In this document: piece by piece, positions 1 to 13,300 of the stretch | How the letters are laid out: each line of letters opens with the position of its first letter | Position numbering within the stretch: the first letter of the stretch is position 1 | Assembly: GCA_015499995.1 (NCBI GenBank) | Contig: JADNRV010000121.1 | Location: forward strand, 62,001 to 126,000 | DNA length: 64,000 bases | Source: Flammula alnicola | Lineage: Eukaryota > Basidiomycota > Agaricomycetes > Agaricales > Strophariaceae | Direction of reading: 5' to 3' | Position numbers and translations under genes: made by a program | The notes under the pieces: generated by a model | Seen by the model: only the letters and a program-made list of their open reading frames with translations | Told to the model about the DNA's origin: nothing | Database searches by the model: none

Positions 1-1289
1 CATCCTCCTCTTGTGTATGCCTTTCCTCCACTGCCCATAAAGCCTGAAGAAGATGAGGATGAGCCACCAACACCTAACAAGCGCGCACAAGCGCCTGGAC
101 CTTCAGATTCCTCCGAAGTGGACACGGACGACGCCAGAGATGCCGTCGTTCCTCGACCCAAGAAAGCTCGCTCAACCAACTCTCGAAAATCGCAGAACTC
201 GGCCTCGACACCGCCTGCGCCCTTCGCCTACGAGAACGGAGAGCTGATGGAGGACCACCGATGGATGTCGATGCAGGCTCTGATGCAGCACCAGTCGCCT
301 TATGTGACTCTGGATGACTCGCGTGGATATGCGTTTTCGCCGTCGAAAAGAGCGACCTTCCTAACTAAGACGGACAAGGAGGGCAAGCCGAAGCAACCGT
401 TGGTACTCCCGAATACGACGCTGCATATTGATTTGCGGTCGCTCAATTTGCATTTGGCGTTGAGGGCGAAGGAAATTATTGCGTGCTCCGAGTCGATGTG
501 GGAGTGGGTGCTGGATTACCAGGCTGGAACGTTGCCGAACGCTGTGAGGGGAAGGAGCGGGTCCGTTGAATCGCCGGCGTTTTTGCCCGGCGTGGATGAG
601 TCGGCGAGCAGTAGTGATTTGGATTTGACGAGGGGTGTGATTATGGATATGACAAGAGAGGACTTTGATCATTTGTTGAACAATTTCGAGATGTAAGTTG
701 TCTTTTCTTTCTTTTTTGCTTGTTAAGTTGTTATGTGTCCTTGTTTCTGACCTTTTCTCTCCTTCGTTTTCATAGGGATATGCAGGATAAAGCCTCTGTA
801 GGACATGCGCTGCAAGAACGGTTCGATTGGCATGTCTTCACTTCGCCTGTCCTCCAAGACCGGAAAGCCTTTGATGTCGCCTGCGAGAAACACGACCAGT
901 GGGCTGAAGAGCAGAAGCAGAAGGTGCCTTTGGATCCCTATAGGCAGTCTAACGGCCATCGCTCAAGGAATTCTGTGTCAACTCCTGGCCTCATCCTCCC
1001 AGCAACCGATTCCTCTGTCTCTCATGACCATAACCTAATCGCCAGATCGACAAGCAGTCCGCAGCCGTCGACGCTGGTGCCATCTGAACGTACCATCGAC
1101 GATTCGAGCTCTTTTGCGCCAACTCTGGCCCTGTCCAGTTTAAATCGGCATCAAATGGATACAAGTTCGAATGTTCATGTCGGAGGCCTGTCGTCGCCGT
1201 CAACCATGTCTCACACGTCCATTCAAACTATGCCTCCTCAGATGCTGAGTCGGGCCATGCGAGTCTTCGTCGCGTGGAAGGCTTCATAG
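1..1289 (+). CDS. 3' end of an unrecognised protein gene (truncated by window edge)
   Basis: The reading frame is open from base 1, so the gene continues to the left of the window. Exon A (1-692) is joined to exon B (776-1289) by an 83-nt intron with a GTAAGT donor at 693 and a CATAG acceptor ending at 775. The split ATG codon keeps the frame across the junction. The visible protein starts with an acidic, proline-rich, Lys/Arg-rich stretch that is probably disordered and nuclear-like. A more conserved-looking core follows, including HIDLRSLNLHLALRAKEI and a region around FDHLLNNFEM. The C-terminal 150 residues are Ser/Thr-rich and low in complexity. I do not recognise a named domain. It could be a chromatin or transcription-associated protein, but that is only inferred from composition. 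Confidence 0.6.
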
Positions 1290-4200
1290 CATTTACCTCG
1301 TTTTCGACGTTTGTGGATGGTACCCTTCCCTTATCTCTAAAACGTGGACGAGACGAATGACGAGTTTGCTGCGAGCTGCGACTTCTTTTTGTCACGCTGT
1401 CCTCAACGCGGACGACATATTCTGTCTATTTGATGATGACGATCAAGAGTGGAAACAACCCCGATTTGTCGTTTTGGTGTATGTCCGCATGCTCTTGGTC
1501 TAATTCGAAAAAGGGGATCGAGACGAAAACAGATGCATTCGTATTCCGCGACGGTATCGATGCCTGTTTCTGGACCTGTTATTCTTCCGTTTCGTCAATT
1601 TCGGCTATCTAATAAGACGAGGCTAGGAGGAGCAAGACCCGATTTCGGAGCTGGCCCCATTTCCTTGTTGGTCCATCTGCTCCCCCCACGGATATTTCGA
1701 AGTCTGTTTATTTCCTTTTCTGTTTTCCCGCATCTACCTTTTTCGTGGACGTTTTTTTTTAACCAACACGATCGACATCGACTTCCGAGGATGGCAGATA
1801 AATTTCCCTTTTTATGCATGTACCGTGGTTCTTCTGTCCCCCCCATTTTAGCGACGTCGACATGTCGCTTTTTGGTCTTCCTTTCGCATCAATTCTTTTT
1901 TCTTTTCTTCTCTCGAGCTTGCTATTATTATTGTTAATTTTCATTGCTTTTCCTTTTGCTTAAAAAAAGCTGTGTATACATACAGCATCATCTATCATCC
2001 CCTCTCATCATCTTTCTTCTACGTATTGCATTCATTGTCTTTCTATCTAGATCAACTCTTCGCCTTCCATCTTCTCATATATGTATTCTATCATGGATAA
2101 GGTTGTTTATATGGCTCGATGAATAACATCGTTTCATGACTGGATGTTGGATGTCCGAGTAATCCGTACTGAACGCACTTCCATGGCTCCAATTCGCAAG
2201 CTCATTCATTGACTGCACATGCTCACCCAACACTCATTTATTTCTGCGAAATGCACGCATGATTCATTACCCATACTTACGCTCAACTGACTGTCGAGTT
2301 CCGGAATGACATTCGCCATCGAACGCCATCGGAAGCAGGAAGCTGATCTCTGAGCTTATCTGCGACCGTTCGGAGAGTTCATTTGCGGGGTATTGATTCT
2401 TAGACTTGTATGCAAACTTATGAGACAGCTGTCTTCAACGAATGAAATCCGTCTTTGGTGGACTTGAGAGACGCACCCCTCGCTCATAGGTGGATTATTG
2501 CTGTAGATAGACAAAACAATCCGCTGATTCCAACAAGAGTTCGGAAAGCCGGATAGGTGGGCGCTCGGATGGAACCGCATGATTTGGTCATGAGGGGGAG
2601 GAAGTTGAACGGACAATGGAAAAGGACATCAGACCCTCGGCTGTATTGGGGTCGATTGTATGGACGCACCCTTGAATTTAAACATCATTCGGGATCCATC
2701 ATGGAATCCATCACCTCAGATTCGCACTAAAATGAATCCTGCGAGACCCTGAGGGAATCCGAAACCACTGACTTGATCAGATGTCTGATAACTTTTCTCA
2801 TCACGTCATTCACATTCTAATCTATCGCCACCTTTTCGCCCCAAAGGCAACGAGGCGTGATGGAAAAATCGGGAAGATTTCTTTCCTTTTACTGACGGCG
2901 CGTGTCCGGCAGCTTTGCCCGTATGTATGTGAGAGCTTTTCGACTTTTGCGGAAGCCATACCGTCCTCGCGACCATGGTTGTGTGCGATTCGAACTCTAG
3001 AAGAGCCATAAAAAACCTAGCAATTGAGGCTGTTCAATGTCACTGAATGAATTCGATGACCTTGGGACCAGTAAGCCTCTTGGCGCTCCCATCCTCCTGC
3101 TGAGACCGGCTGAGACCAACATTGAACAACGGACTCCTTAGCCGTATTTCAGGTGCATCAAAACTGTTGACTTAGAACGATGCCGCTTACTCAGGCAGCC
3201 TGACAAGAGCCTCTTCTCGTTATCGATAAAGTGGACCCTCAAATCGTTTTTTCACACCGTGGCCGGACAATGGACAATAGGGGCTGCCTATGAGTCCGTG
3301 AACCACCGCTGCAAGCTCAAACCTTGCAATAGGTTCGCGTTGCTCGCGCTTTGTCGGAGGTGAGTTTTGATTGAAATTAGCGCTAGCGTATCGGTTGATA
3401 AACTTGGCCGATGACATTTACCTCGCCTCGAGTTCTTGGCGGCATTTACAAACACGCCTCTGCTGAGGCGAACTTGCGCCCCGGCCACTAAAGGCTAAAC
3501 CCGCAAGATGTATTATTATCATTGTCCACATGTTGCCTCTATTGATGTTTAGGGTTCCAATTAAACACATTCTCTTCACAGGTTTTGTTTGCACGCGTAC
3601 TGGATCCCGTCACCGGTATTTATAACAAAAATAAAACAAGTCGCGGGCTTGCACGGGGTCAGTAGGTATTCAGTATTTACTATTAGGTGATATCGCTGAC
3701 CCGTAAGGCAGGATTACTTCCTGATGCGGGGTTAGAAAGCCAGCGACATGATTCAGCAACTACTCTGTTCGGCTTTGCATGACTTTTCTCCTAAGCATTG
3801 CCGCTATGACCGGAAAAAGCACTGCACAGTGCATTATGCATATGTCCACTACGCGCCGATTCGACTCGTGGCCATGAACGTCGCGCAATTGATGATGTGG
3901 AATCTGAGCAATGATTTCGCGGAAGGAATACCTACAAACATAAACATACCCAAGAATATCAGCTGCAGCTTGGTTTGGTTATCTGATAATGTGTATCTAT
4001 CTATAACCTACCTGGGTCCCTTCCTCTCCACTCTGTTGGGAAAAAGAAGCACCTGCTGATATGCATCGCCGTCATCGCGCTCTGACAGTAGCATCAGTGG
4101 TCAATTGTCTTTTTTTATAGTTTTTATTCATAGGACAGCTTGTCCATGTGAGCGGTGCGCACAAGATCTACTTCGACTTACGCAACACGGCCATAGCAAA

Positions 4201-6569
4201 GGCCTACATACCCAATTCCGTTATACCGAGCCCACCGTCTGTCCTAGTAAGGTCTGATGCCCGGACTCAAGTATCACTTAGTATGCCTATCACTGTTGAG
4301 TGCAGTGTCTTTACATTACATACGTCAACTTGTAGTACGCGCTATATTTCACCCACTCTGCACCCGGCGCACACCTTGTAGTAGCTTACAAAGATACATA
4401 TTTATGTACACAGAACATACAGCACTCACTTATTCTCTTCCGAGCCGACTTTAATAGATTACTTTAATCTATCAAATGGTTCTCTCAGAGAAGTGCTGCG
4501 TTTGTGGGCCTTGGCTAGTGGCTGGTGATAATTGCTGTGTAGCGATGCATCGTTGCCTTGGTTGCAGCATAGGCTGTGGGTCTGAACAACATTCGAACCC
4601 TCTATTGCTCCTCATCCACGCAATTCAGAGCAATTCGTCAACACCCTCGCACCAGCCCTCGGAAACACCGCTCCCGCGATGCTTCATAATCTTTCCCACT
4701 GTGTGACTGTACATCGTATGGGTCGAGCTGAAATAGGTTGGAATCCTCCCAAGAGAGTCCCACCCTTGCTCAGAACTTCTGCATTCGTGTTTCTTGACCG
4801 GTCCCGGGTATATATATGCTGCAAGTATTGCGGGGTTGTCGCAATGAGGTCATGTCATCATCGATCGCCATACATACTGTACATCACGCGTGAGCGTCTG
4901 ATGTACCCCGCATCTGCGCTAGGAGATGACAGCTTGACTGACGCCCGCCTACTTGGGTGTGAATAGGTCCAGGGTAGTTACCTTATTCGTGCGTATCTAT
5001 AACTATTCGGCGTCAGATGATAGAGAGCAATATTTCGTACGCTGCGGGTTTGTGCCCAAACGGGCGCCTTGGGTCAACATCAAGGGTCAATCTACCTCGA
5101 CAGCAGCCCCGTGTTGGTATATAGACACCTATATCGGGTTCCGGTTTATCTGCGGCCACTTTAAAACGGGGTTCTATAGCCATCTTGAATCAGCAATGTA
5201 CGTTACAAACATAAATATAGGTATGGCACTCACTTGCGGTCAACAATTCCCGTTCCAGGAGATGGTCATTATTATCCATATCAACATCCATAATAATGCC
5301 ATGGACAACAGTCTATGATTGATAATAGACGGTTGCAAATGTCACTGGCAGTGCCCTCGAGATGTCTATGTTGCGCACCCCGGATTGCTAGGCATAAGGT
5401 TATTAGATTAGCCTGAATTAGTTATTTAGGGTGGAAGAGACGAAACGACTGACACGAAATTGGACACATCTATTCTCGTATCGCACTCGTCGATAGGCTG
5501 AGTATCAGTGTACAGTACGGGCTAAGCCTTGTCCTCTTCCTAAAACATAGCGTGGATCATCAATTTTGGTAACTTGACGTCCAGGCTCGAGTCAAAACCA
5601 TGGTATCTGCCCCGAACCCGCCTGGAATAGTTTAAATACCATCAGACTGATAAAGTTATGCTCACCTGTGGGGGATCTCAGTGGCATGTAAATCCAAGCC
5701 TTCGTGTCGAAATGATACCAAGGAAAATACGACTTGTAGCCCTATGACCCTAGGATTTCGTTTTCTAAGAAATTGCATGTCGCAACTCCGCGTAGTGACT
5801 CGGAGGCGAAGGACGAGCGCAGCACCATTCAAATACGGCGATGTCGGGATTGCCGTTTAAGGGATGACTCTGAAACATAGATAAGCCCAAAACGTCCACA
5901 CAAGATCGATCCACATTCAATCTGAATGGATTGTTCCGACAGACATCCAAGGGTGAATCCGAAGAGCCTAGAACGCGACGATATGTGCCATGGACCACGG
6001 ACTATGTGATTATCCTAGATGAAGGAATGAATAGATGACTTAAAGGACACCAGAGCGCCAGCCAACGGCAAAGGCAGGTTAAGCCGCGGCGTTTTTGCCA
6101 TAAACACGGTGAAGTCGAAACTGTAGGGAGTGACGTGAAGCTATGGCACCTAGCATTGATTCCGATTCCGAAGGAGAACTTGAAAGATATCTACATGTAT
6201 CCCCTGATGGAATAGGACCGAAGGTCATGGTACCGTTTGAAGGCAACTCGCCTCGCCCTGGGGCTGTTTCGTGGCCATGTGAGCTGATAGGCACTGGATA
6301 CGCTGTAGACGTTGCGCCGCATGTCCGGACAGGCGCACTTGCATAGGTCTAATGCAAGGCGCAAGAGATGACGCCACAACGCAAAACAGCCGAAGACAGC
6401 TGTCTGCGAGCGACATACATATTCCGTCCGATTATTAAATGACAGAAGAAGAATGTGCGCCCATCGTGGGCAGGGTAGCCGCTGGTAGCTGACAGATTCT
6501 TTCGGTTCCACCTTTCGCGAGGTTGTCGGCTAAGATGATTATCCTATCATTTTGAGAGCATTCGCGAGC
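1290..6569. other. Gene-poor stretch, no supported gene
   Basis: After the stop at 1289 the sequence is T-rich for several hundred bases, which fits a 3' untranslated region. Beyond that I see only short ORFs with no splice-site support and no recognisable protein motif. One weak candidate is a 67-codon acidic ORF at 6143-6346 on the plus strand (starting MAPSIDSDSEGELERY). It has no identifiable domain. No RNA gene or transposon was recognised here. Confidence 0.5.
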
Positions 6570-7817
6570 TCACAAACGATAGTGCGTGTGCGCGGCAAAT
6601 CCAGCTGAGACGAAGTTGAACTCGAACTTTCGAATTCGGACGATGGCCGATGAAGGCATGCTCAACGAAGTTTGGGGAAAGGGGAGGTGAAGGAGATCTG
6701 GAAATGCGGGACGGGTCTCGAGAGCCAAGGTTGAAAAGCTGGCATGCTGGGTCGCCAGATCTTCATGGGAAAATGTCCGACTCTGGTACATTGACGCTAG
6801 TGAGGTATTAATACTCCGAGTAAAAACGAGGCGAGATGAAGCGAAGATGAGACGAGAGGATAAGATGTGATGTGATGTGTCAATAAGCTGATTCCGGCGG
6901 ATGTGGCAGCTTTGGTCGCCTGTGTCAACATGTCTGGTTCGGGACCATCTGGATCCTCACGAACAAAAGCGCGAAATTCATGTCTGAGGCTACCGTGTCG
7001 TAGATAGCAGCGCATATACTGGGTTTGAGTTGCTGGAAACCACACGAAAGTCAGTACAGTGTGCATATAATTACATCGCAACCTGGTTCATACCGGAATT
7101 GAAACTGTATAAGTATAAGTAGCGTACACGTATCCCCGTGTCCCGTACGCTGCAGCCATCGAGCCGGATGAAGTCTCAAGGAGAAAGAGGTGTCAGCATA
7201 AGCAGCATATATTCACATTTTGGCACTCACGCTTCCATGTCAAAATCCACCTTATCCTCGTGTATCTCGCATACAAAGCGTTGAGAGCTGCTTCACACCA
7301 CAAAGATAATCAGTATACAACGCATACATCGACGTTTGCCAATCGCTCATACCCTAGTCTGCGCCACCGAGAGACTGTCGCGTACACGTCCACAACGGGT
7401 TCCTTAACTATGTAAACCCCAAAATCGCTGTGATGCCTGGTGACAGATGGATATGCAGCGTTGGCTCCGAGGATTGCCTCCCCAGCTACGGAGTGTTACC
7501 GTCCTTCTCGCGCCAACTTGTACGTGAAAATTTTAGCCGTACATCTTCTCTTGCAGACCGGGTAGGAACCACAGATGACGAGGGCCCGTGTCAACAATCA
7601 CAGTAGATTCGTCCAAGCCAAAAGTTGAAAAGAGTAGAGTCGTCAGTCGCGCCAGCGAATGTGACCCGAGAACGTTGGAAGTGGGTGAGGTACTGAGACT
7701 ACACGTCAGCCGCCTAGGACGAGCCGCAGTCTTCACGCATCGTTGATCACACGGGCCATCGGTGTCCAAATTAGAAAATGGTTGAAACCGGTTCCTTGCA
7801 TCGGAGGCTCGCTCCAA
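6570..7817 (-). CDS. Unrecognised multi-exon gene
   Basis: Several consecutive exons with good splice signals lie on the minus strand. They are an exon ending near 7364, exon 7231-7287 (SQRFVCEIHEDKVDFDMEA), exon 7094-7149 (VRDTGIRVRYLYLYSF), an exon starting at 7032 (ATQTQYMRCYLRHGSLRHEF) and a probable last exon 6570-6796 ending HTHYRL. The first three junctions keep the frame (phases 2, 2, 1) and introns are 50-80 nt. The 5' part (7533-7817, starting MERASDARNRFQPFSNL) and the junction into the last exon are not settled. Candidate donors for the latter lie inside the exon that starts at 7032. No domain is recognised. The exon structure makes a real or recently decayed gene likely, but function cannot be stated. 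Confidence 0.45.
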
Positions 7818-9031
7818 GAGGCAAGTTCCCTCATCCGTCCATATTCGAAAACAACCGCACGCATCAGTGCACGATCCCCCTCATCTCAATTCGGGTTGCT
7901 TGGAATTCCAAGTCAAGAAAAGAAAAAAAAAGACAAAATGGCTCCGGAACGAACTTAAAGCGAACACCTGCCTCGTATGGTGTTTTTCCCCTTCGTCATC
8001 GAAGCGGATGGAGACGAATCACTTGATGAGACCAGTCATTTTGGGACATGGACGAGTTGGGTATATTCCTCTTTCTGTCGACGTCTCTATGGATGCATAT
8101 GCATCTGAATCGATCCACAAGATTCACATTAGATTAGCGACGCCGATTTGGCTATCGCAGAGATCGCCGACATTCGAAATTCGTAGTAGTTAATATACAT
8201 CTACAACGGTCGAAGTATGCATACACAGCTATTTAGCAAGATGCTTCAAAGGCCATCTTTTGATTCAACAACGAGAAGAAAGAGAAAAAGACAAATACAA
8301 TAGATGTAAGTAACTAAGAGAAGCATAAGTATATACACCAAGAGAGAAAAAGGCGCGCAAATGACAAGGCTGAATTGCTGGACACTGGATGGATGGAAGT
8401 GATCGGACAGAGGTGAAACATGGAAAAATGACAATGGTCGAGGGGCGAAGCGCATATACTGTGTTGAGATGTACGGTACCGAGTTAATCAAGGCATACAA
8501 GCGGATCGCTAAAGTAGGCGGGCCAGGAGTGAAATGAGGGGAAAGAGACAAGAGAGAGGAAGAGAGACAGAGACCATCATCGTATATCGATCGTATCGTA
8601 ATGATAACCGAGAGAAAAGAGAGGAGAGGACAACATATGGGGGACTTTGATCATCAAGAAAGGGTCGAGGGATAACACTACGGAAAACAAGTCGACGGGA
8701 TAAGGATGAAGGACAACAGCAATCGCATGATTGCATCCAGCCGAGGAATATGCGAATACAGACAACCGGCCGGTATGTGGCAAGGACATCCCAACCGAAG
8801 AAGCGTTGTCGAGATGTAAAACTACTTATATAAATTTCTATCACACGACGGCCAGCAGTGGCTGTCATAGGATAAAAAAAGTGTAAAGAGAGAAGTTGAT
8901 GGTGAAAGAAGACGAAGAAGACGAGTAAGCAGGAGAAAAAAAGAGGGCTGGCATTTCAGGGTCGTACACTGAGCATATCAGTCCGTGGGGTTCACACATG
9001 CACCCACGGCAACGTTAAAAACATGAGTCGC
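7818..9031. other. Intergenic region and probable 3' untranslated region of the MADS-box gene
   Basis: Immediately downstream of the MADS-box stop codon (minus-strand sense) the sequence is strongly pyrimidine-biased on that strand from about 8950 to 8250. This fits a transcribed 3' untranslated region. Short ORFs here are low-complexity Leu/Ser runs without splice sites. Nothing else is recognised. Confidence 0.45.
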
Positions 9032-10341
9032 TCATCTCCTGCCATAATGACCTCCCTGGCCGACTTGCGGCTGCTGAGCACCCCAGTGGTGCTGCTGGGT
9101 TGCTGCCGCCGCAGCGAGGCCACCAAGCTGTTGCTGACCAGGACCACCTTGCGCAGGCGGTGCGCCTGGACCTGGATATGTGTACCCGCCCGGCATCATG
9201 TGCGGGCTATACATGCCTGCATCGTGTTGCTGCTGATGTTGCTGCTGCTGGCTCGGGTGATGAGTATAGGAGCCACCCGAATATTGGGCGGGCGACGACG
9301 CTGGGACTTGCTGGTGCTGTTGCTGGGGCGACGTCGGCGAGCCAAGGGCAATCTGCGGCTGTGGAGGCTGCTGAGGGTGGTGGGAAGGATGGGGCTGCTG
9401 GCCGCCTGGTTGGCCAGAGGGGATGTTGAGCGGAGGAGGTATGGTGGCATTAGGAGAGTGTGGGGAGGTGGCGCCACGAGGGTTGGAACCTGCAGGCGCG
9501 GGACCGCTAGTGGAAGATCCGCGCCGGCGACGCTTGTCTGGCCGACCGTGAGAGGCAGCGGTGTCGTCGTGATGGTCATCGTCACCTTCATCCTCCTTGA
9601 CATTGTTCTGGGAATTGCCGCTGATGGAGAGACCGCCGGGTATGTTCGCACTGGGCGGCGGACCGGGGATGCTCATGGGCCCCGACGCGCGACCGAGGGG
9701 TGGACCGACGGGCATGGTGGAAGGCATAGAGCCATGAGGGGCATTGAGGCAGGCCTGGATGAGGTTCTTGCCCTCTGGCTGGGTAACGAGGGGTTGGAGC
9801 TTTGCAGTGGTGAAGGTGTAGACAAGGCCAGTCTCTGAAACAACAAGCAGGAGGACTTGTGTGCCAGTGAGAGTGGAGAGCTCATAGGCCTAGAGATAAT
9901 AAATATGAGGGAGGGAGATATATGACGGATCGGGAAGAGATGTTACCTTTTTCATAATACCTGTAAATAGGCATGTGAGAAGAGGAAAAAGAAAGTCAGA
10001 CACAACGCCAACACACCTGCTTTCCTTTTGGAGAACGTTATATGACGTCTCGATTTATCCTGGATGAATTCAATCTTGATCTTTCGTCTTCCTGCCTTCT
10101 TTTCGCTTTTTGGTTTCGCCTCGTCTTCGTCATCGTCGTCTCCTGCGCTGTCAATCGCGTCGTGGTCGTTAATGAACGCGTCGTCGCCGACAGTGGGTGG
10201 CCCGGGTGGCGGCGGTGGATGGCCGTCAGCAGGGCCCGCGTTGCCTGGATGATCAACGGTACGCTGGCGCTTGTTACGCATGGTGGGCGAGGTAGGAGAC
10301 AGGGCGGGCTTCTGCATGTCGAGCGCAGACATGGCGTGCAT
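9032..10341 (-). CDS. mcm1: MADS-box transcription factor, Mcm1/SRF type
   Basis: Three exons: 10017-10341, a 14-nt microexon 9947-9960, and 9032-9889, giving 398 residues. Introns are 56 and 57 nt. The N-terminus is acidic and Pro-rich. The MADS box spans about residues 83-140 and reads GRRKIKIEFIQDKSRRHITF, then SKRKAGIMKKAYELSTLTG and QVLLLVVSETGLVYTF. The SAM-type extension follows (FTTAKLQPLVTQPEGKNLIQ). The C-terminal half is Gln/Pro/Gly-rich, typical of a disordered activation region. The I-M-K-K residues of the recognition helix are encoded by the microexon. SRF-type rather than MEF2-type assignment rests on the IKIEFIQDKSRRHITFSKRK and TGTQVLLLVVSETG sequences. In fungi this family binds CC(A/T)6GG-like sites with partner proteins to control mating, cell-cycle and development genes in the nucleus. 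Confidence 0.93.
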
Positions 10342-13300
10342 TGCAATGTTGGAAACGGAGGAATGAGCTTGTTGATTCTTGCGGCGTATGCAAGACGCTG
10401 GGCAGGAAAAAGGTGAAGAAAAAAAGACTAACGAGCAAAAAGGGGGCTGCGAGTTAGTCGCTGGCTATATGTGAGCCGGGTGTGTGCTGATGGGACGGGA
10501 GTGGCTGAGACTCGGCTTGGACACTGCCTTGAACGACGAGCTTGCAGTTACGGGAGTCTGGCCGGAAAAGGAATTGGGTGGAAGGGCGAAAAGGGAAGGT
10601 TGATCAGGACTCCGTTTTTGAAGATGGCCTCAAGATAAATGACCATCAACAAAGCAATGTCAACAACCCAAATATGGCCATGCCCGTTCACATCCCGTCC
10701 ACTCATCCAAGGCACCATCCGAATCCGGACAACCCCGGAAACACCCTAAAATGAGACAATCCAAATCCAGATCCCTTCGAGTCTCCCTAGCTCTCCCACG
10801 GACCACCGCGTGATCGGTCCCCAAGCAGACCAGGCCTTAACAGGCAACCCACGATATAAATCGGGAACTGGCCCGGACCTCCTTATAACCCACCCTCCTC
10901 ACTCTCCCCACCCAACAACCACATGTCCCCGCGATTCCCGCCCATCCGCAGCACCTGCTTCTTCACCTCTATCTACCTATCCAGCATTCATTCATAGCAT
11001 TATAAACCCCCTCTCTCTACATCACCAAGCAACCGCCGAATTGCAATGTCATTCCGCGGCAAAATGTACATACCGTATGCACAAAGTTCTTTTCGCATTG
11101 CTTATTTCATTTAGACCCAAGCTATCCAAAACCACCACTTCCACTCTCCGGCGCCTCTCAGTGCGCTCCGTAAGTCACCGCGTTCTATATTCTCTCTCAC
11201 ATGCATATGTCGTACAGATGTCACTTCTCCACTTGGTGCCTTAGCACCCCTTAAGCAGACGCCCCTGCGTTTAATTGAAATGTCAATCATCTACCCAGGG
11301 TCAACCAGATATGTGCATCGTATGTATCACAATTAACACAACGAAAACAAGCACTGACATCACAATTTGTGTGGCATACGCACAGATTTGAAACCTTTCA
11401 TATAAGTACTCTTCATCCTAGCTTTGCCCTGCGTGCCTGCACACTCTCGCACTCGCACAAATAGAGAAGAGACGAAAGACGAGAAGAACAAGAAGATCTC
11501 ACCACTGCACGGCGGAGAAATGTCGATTGAAGTTTGACAGTGCCCTGGAAAGGTCAAGCTCGCCGGTTCTTTGAAATTCAAACTGTCAGCAGCCAGTCTG
11601 TCTAGAAGTTCTGTATGACGGTCTTGTTCGCTTGTGGGGAGGTGGATTGCGTCAGGTTCTGACATACCCCTTCATACCTCAGACTGGACCTCATGTCATA
11701 AGGACCTCGCGGGACTGCCATCGGCCGGCTGTCCGCCCCTCCTTAGCGCGAACTTAAAGTATGGTGATACGGATCTCCCATCGCTTCGGACGCTTCCCCT
11801 ACACTCTCCTCTGCAACGAAATATCTCGGACCTACACGATACTTGAAGAGTAGAAATAGCTGGCGCCGCAACACGTTTAATCAGCGTTTAATCTTCCGAA
11901 TTCCCGGTCGAGAGGAGATGGAACCGCAATTGTAAACTCCCAAACTCCAAACACAATTGCCTGGAAGGCCCAACACGAATTTCCAATCATGTCGTCCTGA
12001 GTCGCGAACTTCGGCAGAGTAGATAGTCCTGTAGACTCTGTGCTTTGCGCTCTCGATCTAATTAATCGATAGACTCGCATACCTATTGTTAAAACTGACG
12101 TTCTTACATAGATACAGACAGAACTTCTCGAGGGTAAAACAATGAAATGAAATAGAACATACCGCCTTTTTACATTTACACTTCAATGTAGAAGTTGAGA
12201 ACCTTGAGAAGGTGAGAAGCCTGAGGCCGAGCCACTTCGAAGGTGCAATCATGAAGCTTCGACGAGCACATGTTGTGATCATGACAGACAGCCAATGTGT
12301 GTGTGCAAAAGATGCTGAATGCGATGGAAGCCAAGTTTGGATGTGAAGTGGGAACACAAACTGCCCTCCAATTTCCAATTGTGATCGTAGTGCCCACCTG
12401 TTTAAGGCTATGACCATTTGGCGATATGCTGAACGTCGCGGGAGCACTAATAGTGCGCACGACATCTCTGCTGTATCTTTTCGCTTTCTGTTTGGACCTC
12501 TCGTAGCCAGGCTGTCGTTCTCTTCAAAATACATCCCTCGCCTAATCCAATTTGCTAATAGATCTATCCTTCACGAACGTGTATAGCTCGGACTGATATA
12601 ATGCACAAGGAAAGGCTGGCCGTCAAACCGTTTCCGTCAAACCGTTTCCGTCAAACTACCTGGCTGACTCACGAAGTTGACGGGCGCTTAGGACATCAAC
12701 CACACATTGGGCTCCAACAGTAAATATATGAGATAAACTGAAGCATGTATATTGCTACTCCTGAACGAAAAATTGTCGAACGCAATCAGTATTGCGATCA
12801 ACACGCGGCAGCAACATGGCCATGGTTTTTGAGGGGCGTTACATTGGACGTCGATCTGGTAGGCACTCATATACTGTAGTGGCTATTGTACAGAAGCTCC
12901 CTAGCGATCGGATTCGCGATTGCAATTATAGACAAACGTCTGAGTGAATGCGGTACACAGACAGACCCGGGTTAGTGTCTGATGGTGGCTCTCGTCGAGC
13001 GCTTATCTATAACACAGTATGTCAAGACTCAATTAATGAAAAATGCAGTGTTGATGTTCGCCTTTTATCATTCAGCGACGTCAGATTATAAACCTACAGG
13101 CGATCCACCTCGTCAACAGTACTGCGGAAAATAATCTTCCGATTCCGGAATTAAGGAGTGGCGTGCGTCACGATGCGTGCATCCACTGGAAATATTCCAG
13201 AATCTAGACCTGGCTGCGACCCACATGCAATCCCTATACAACATGCATCCAAGGTAATTCCGCATCCAAGTACCGTCGATAGTCCCGCGCCATGTCCAGC

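Noticed and set aside
1449..1937. 162-codon plus-strand ORF
   Set aside because: Phe/Ser/Leu-rich reading of the T-rich 3' region after the first gene, with no motif and no splice sites.
9023..9838. 271-codon plus-strand ORF
   Set aside because: It is the complement of the Gln/Pro-rich tail of the MADS-box gene. The composition (Arg/Leu/Gly runs) is a shadow of CAG-rich codons.
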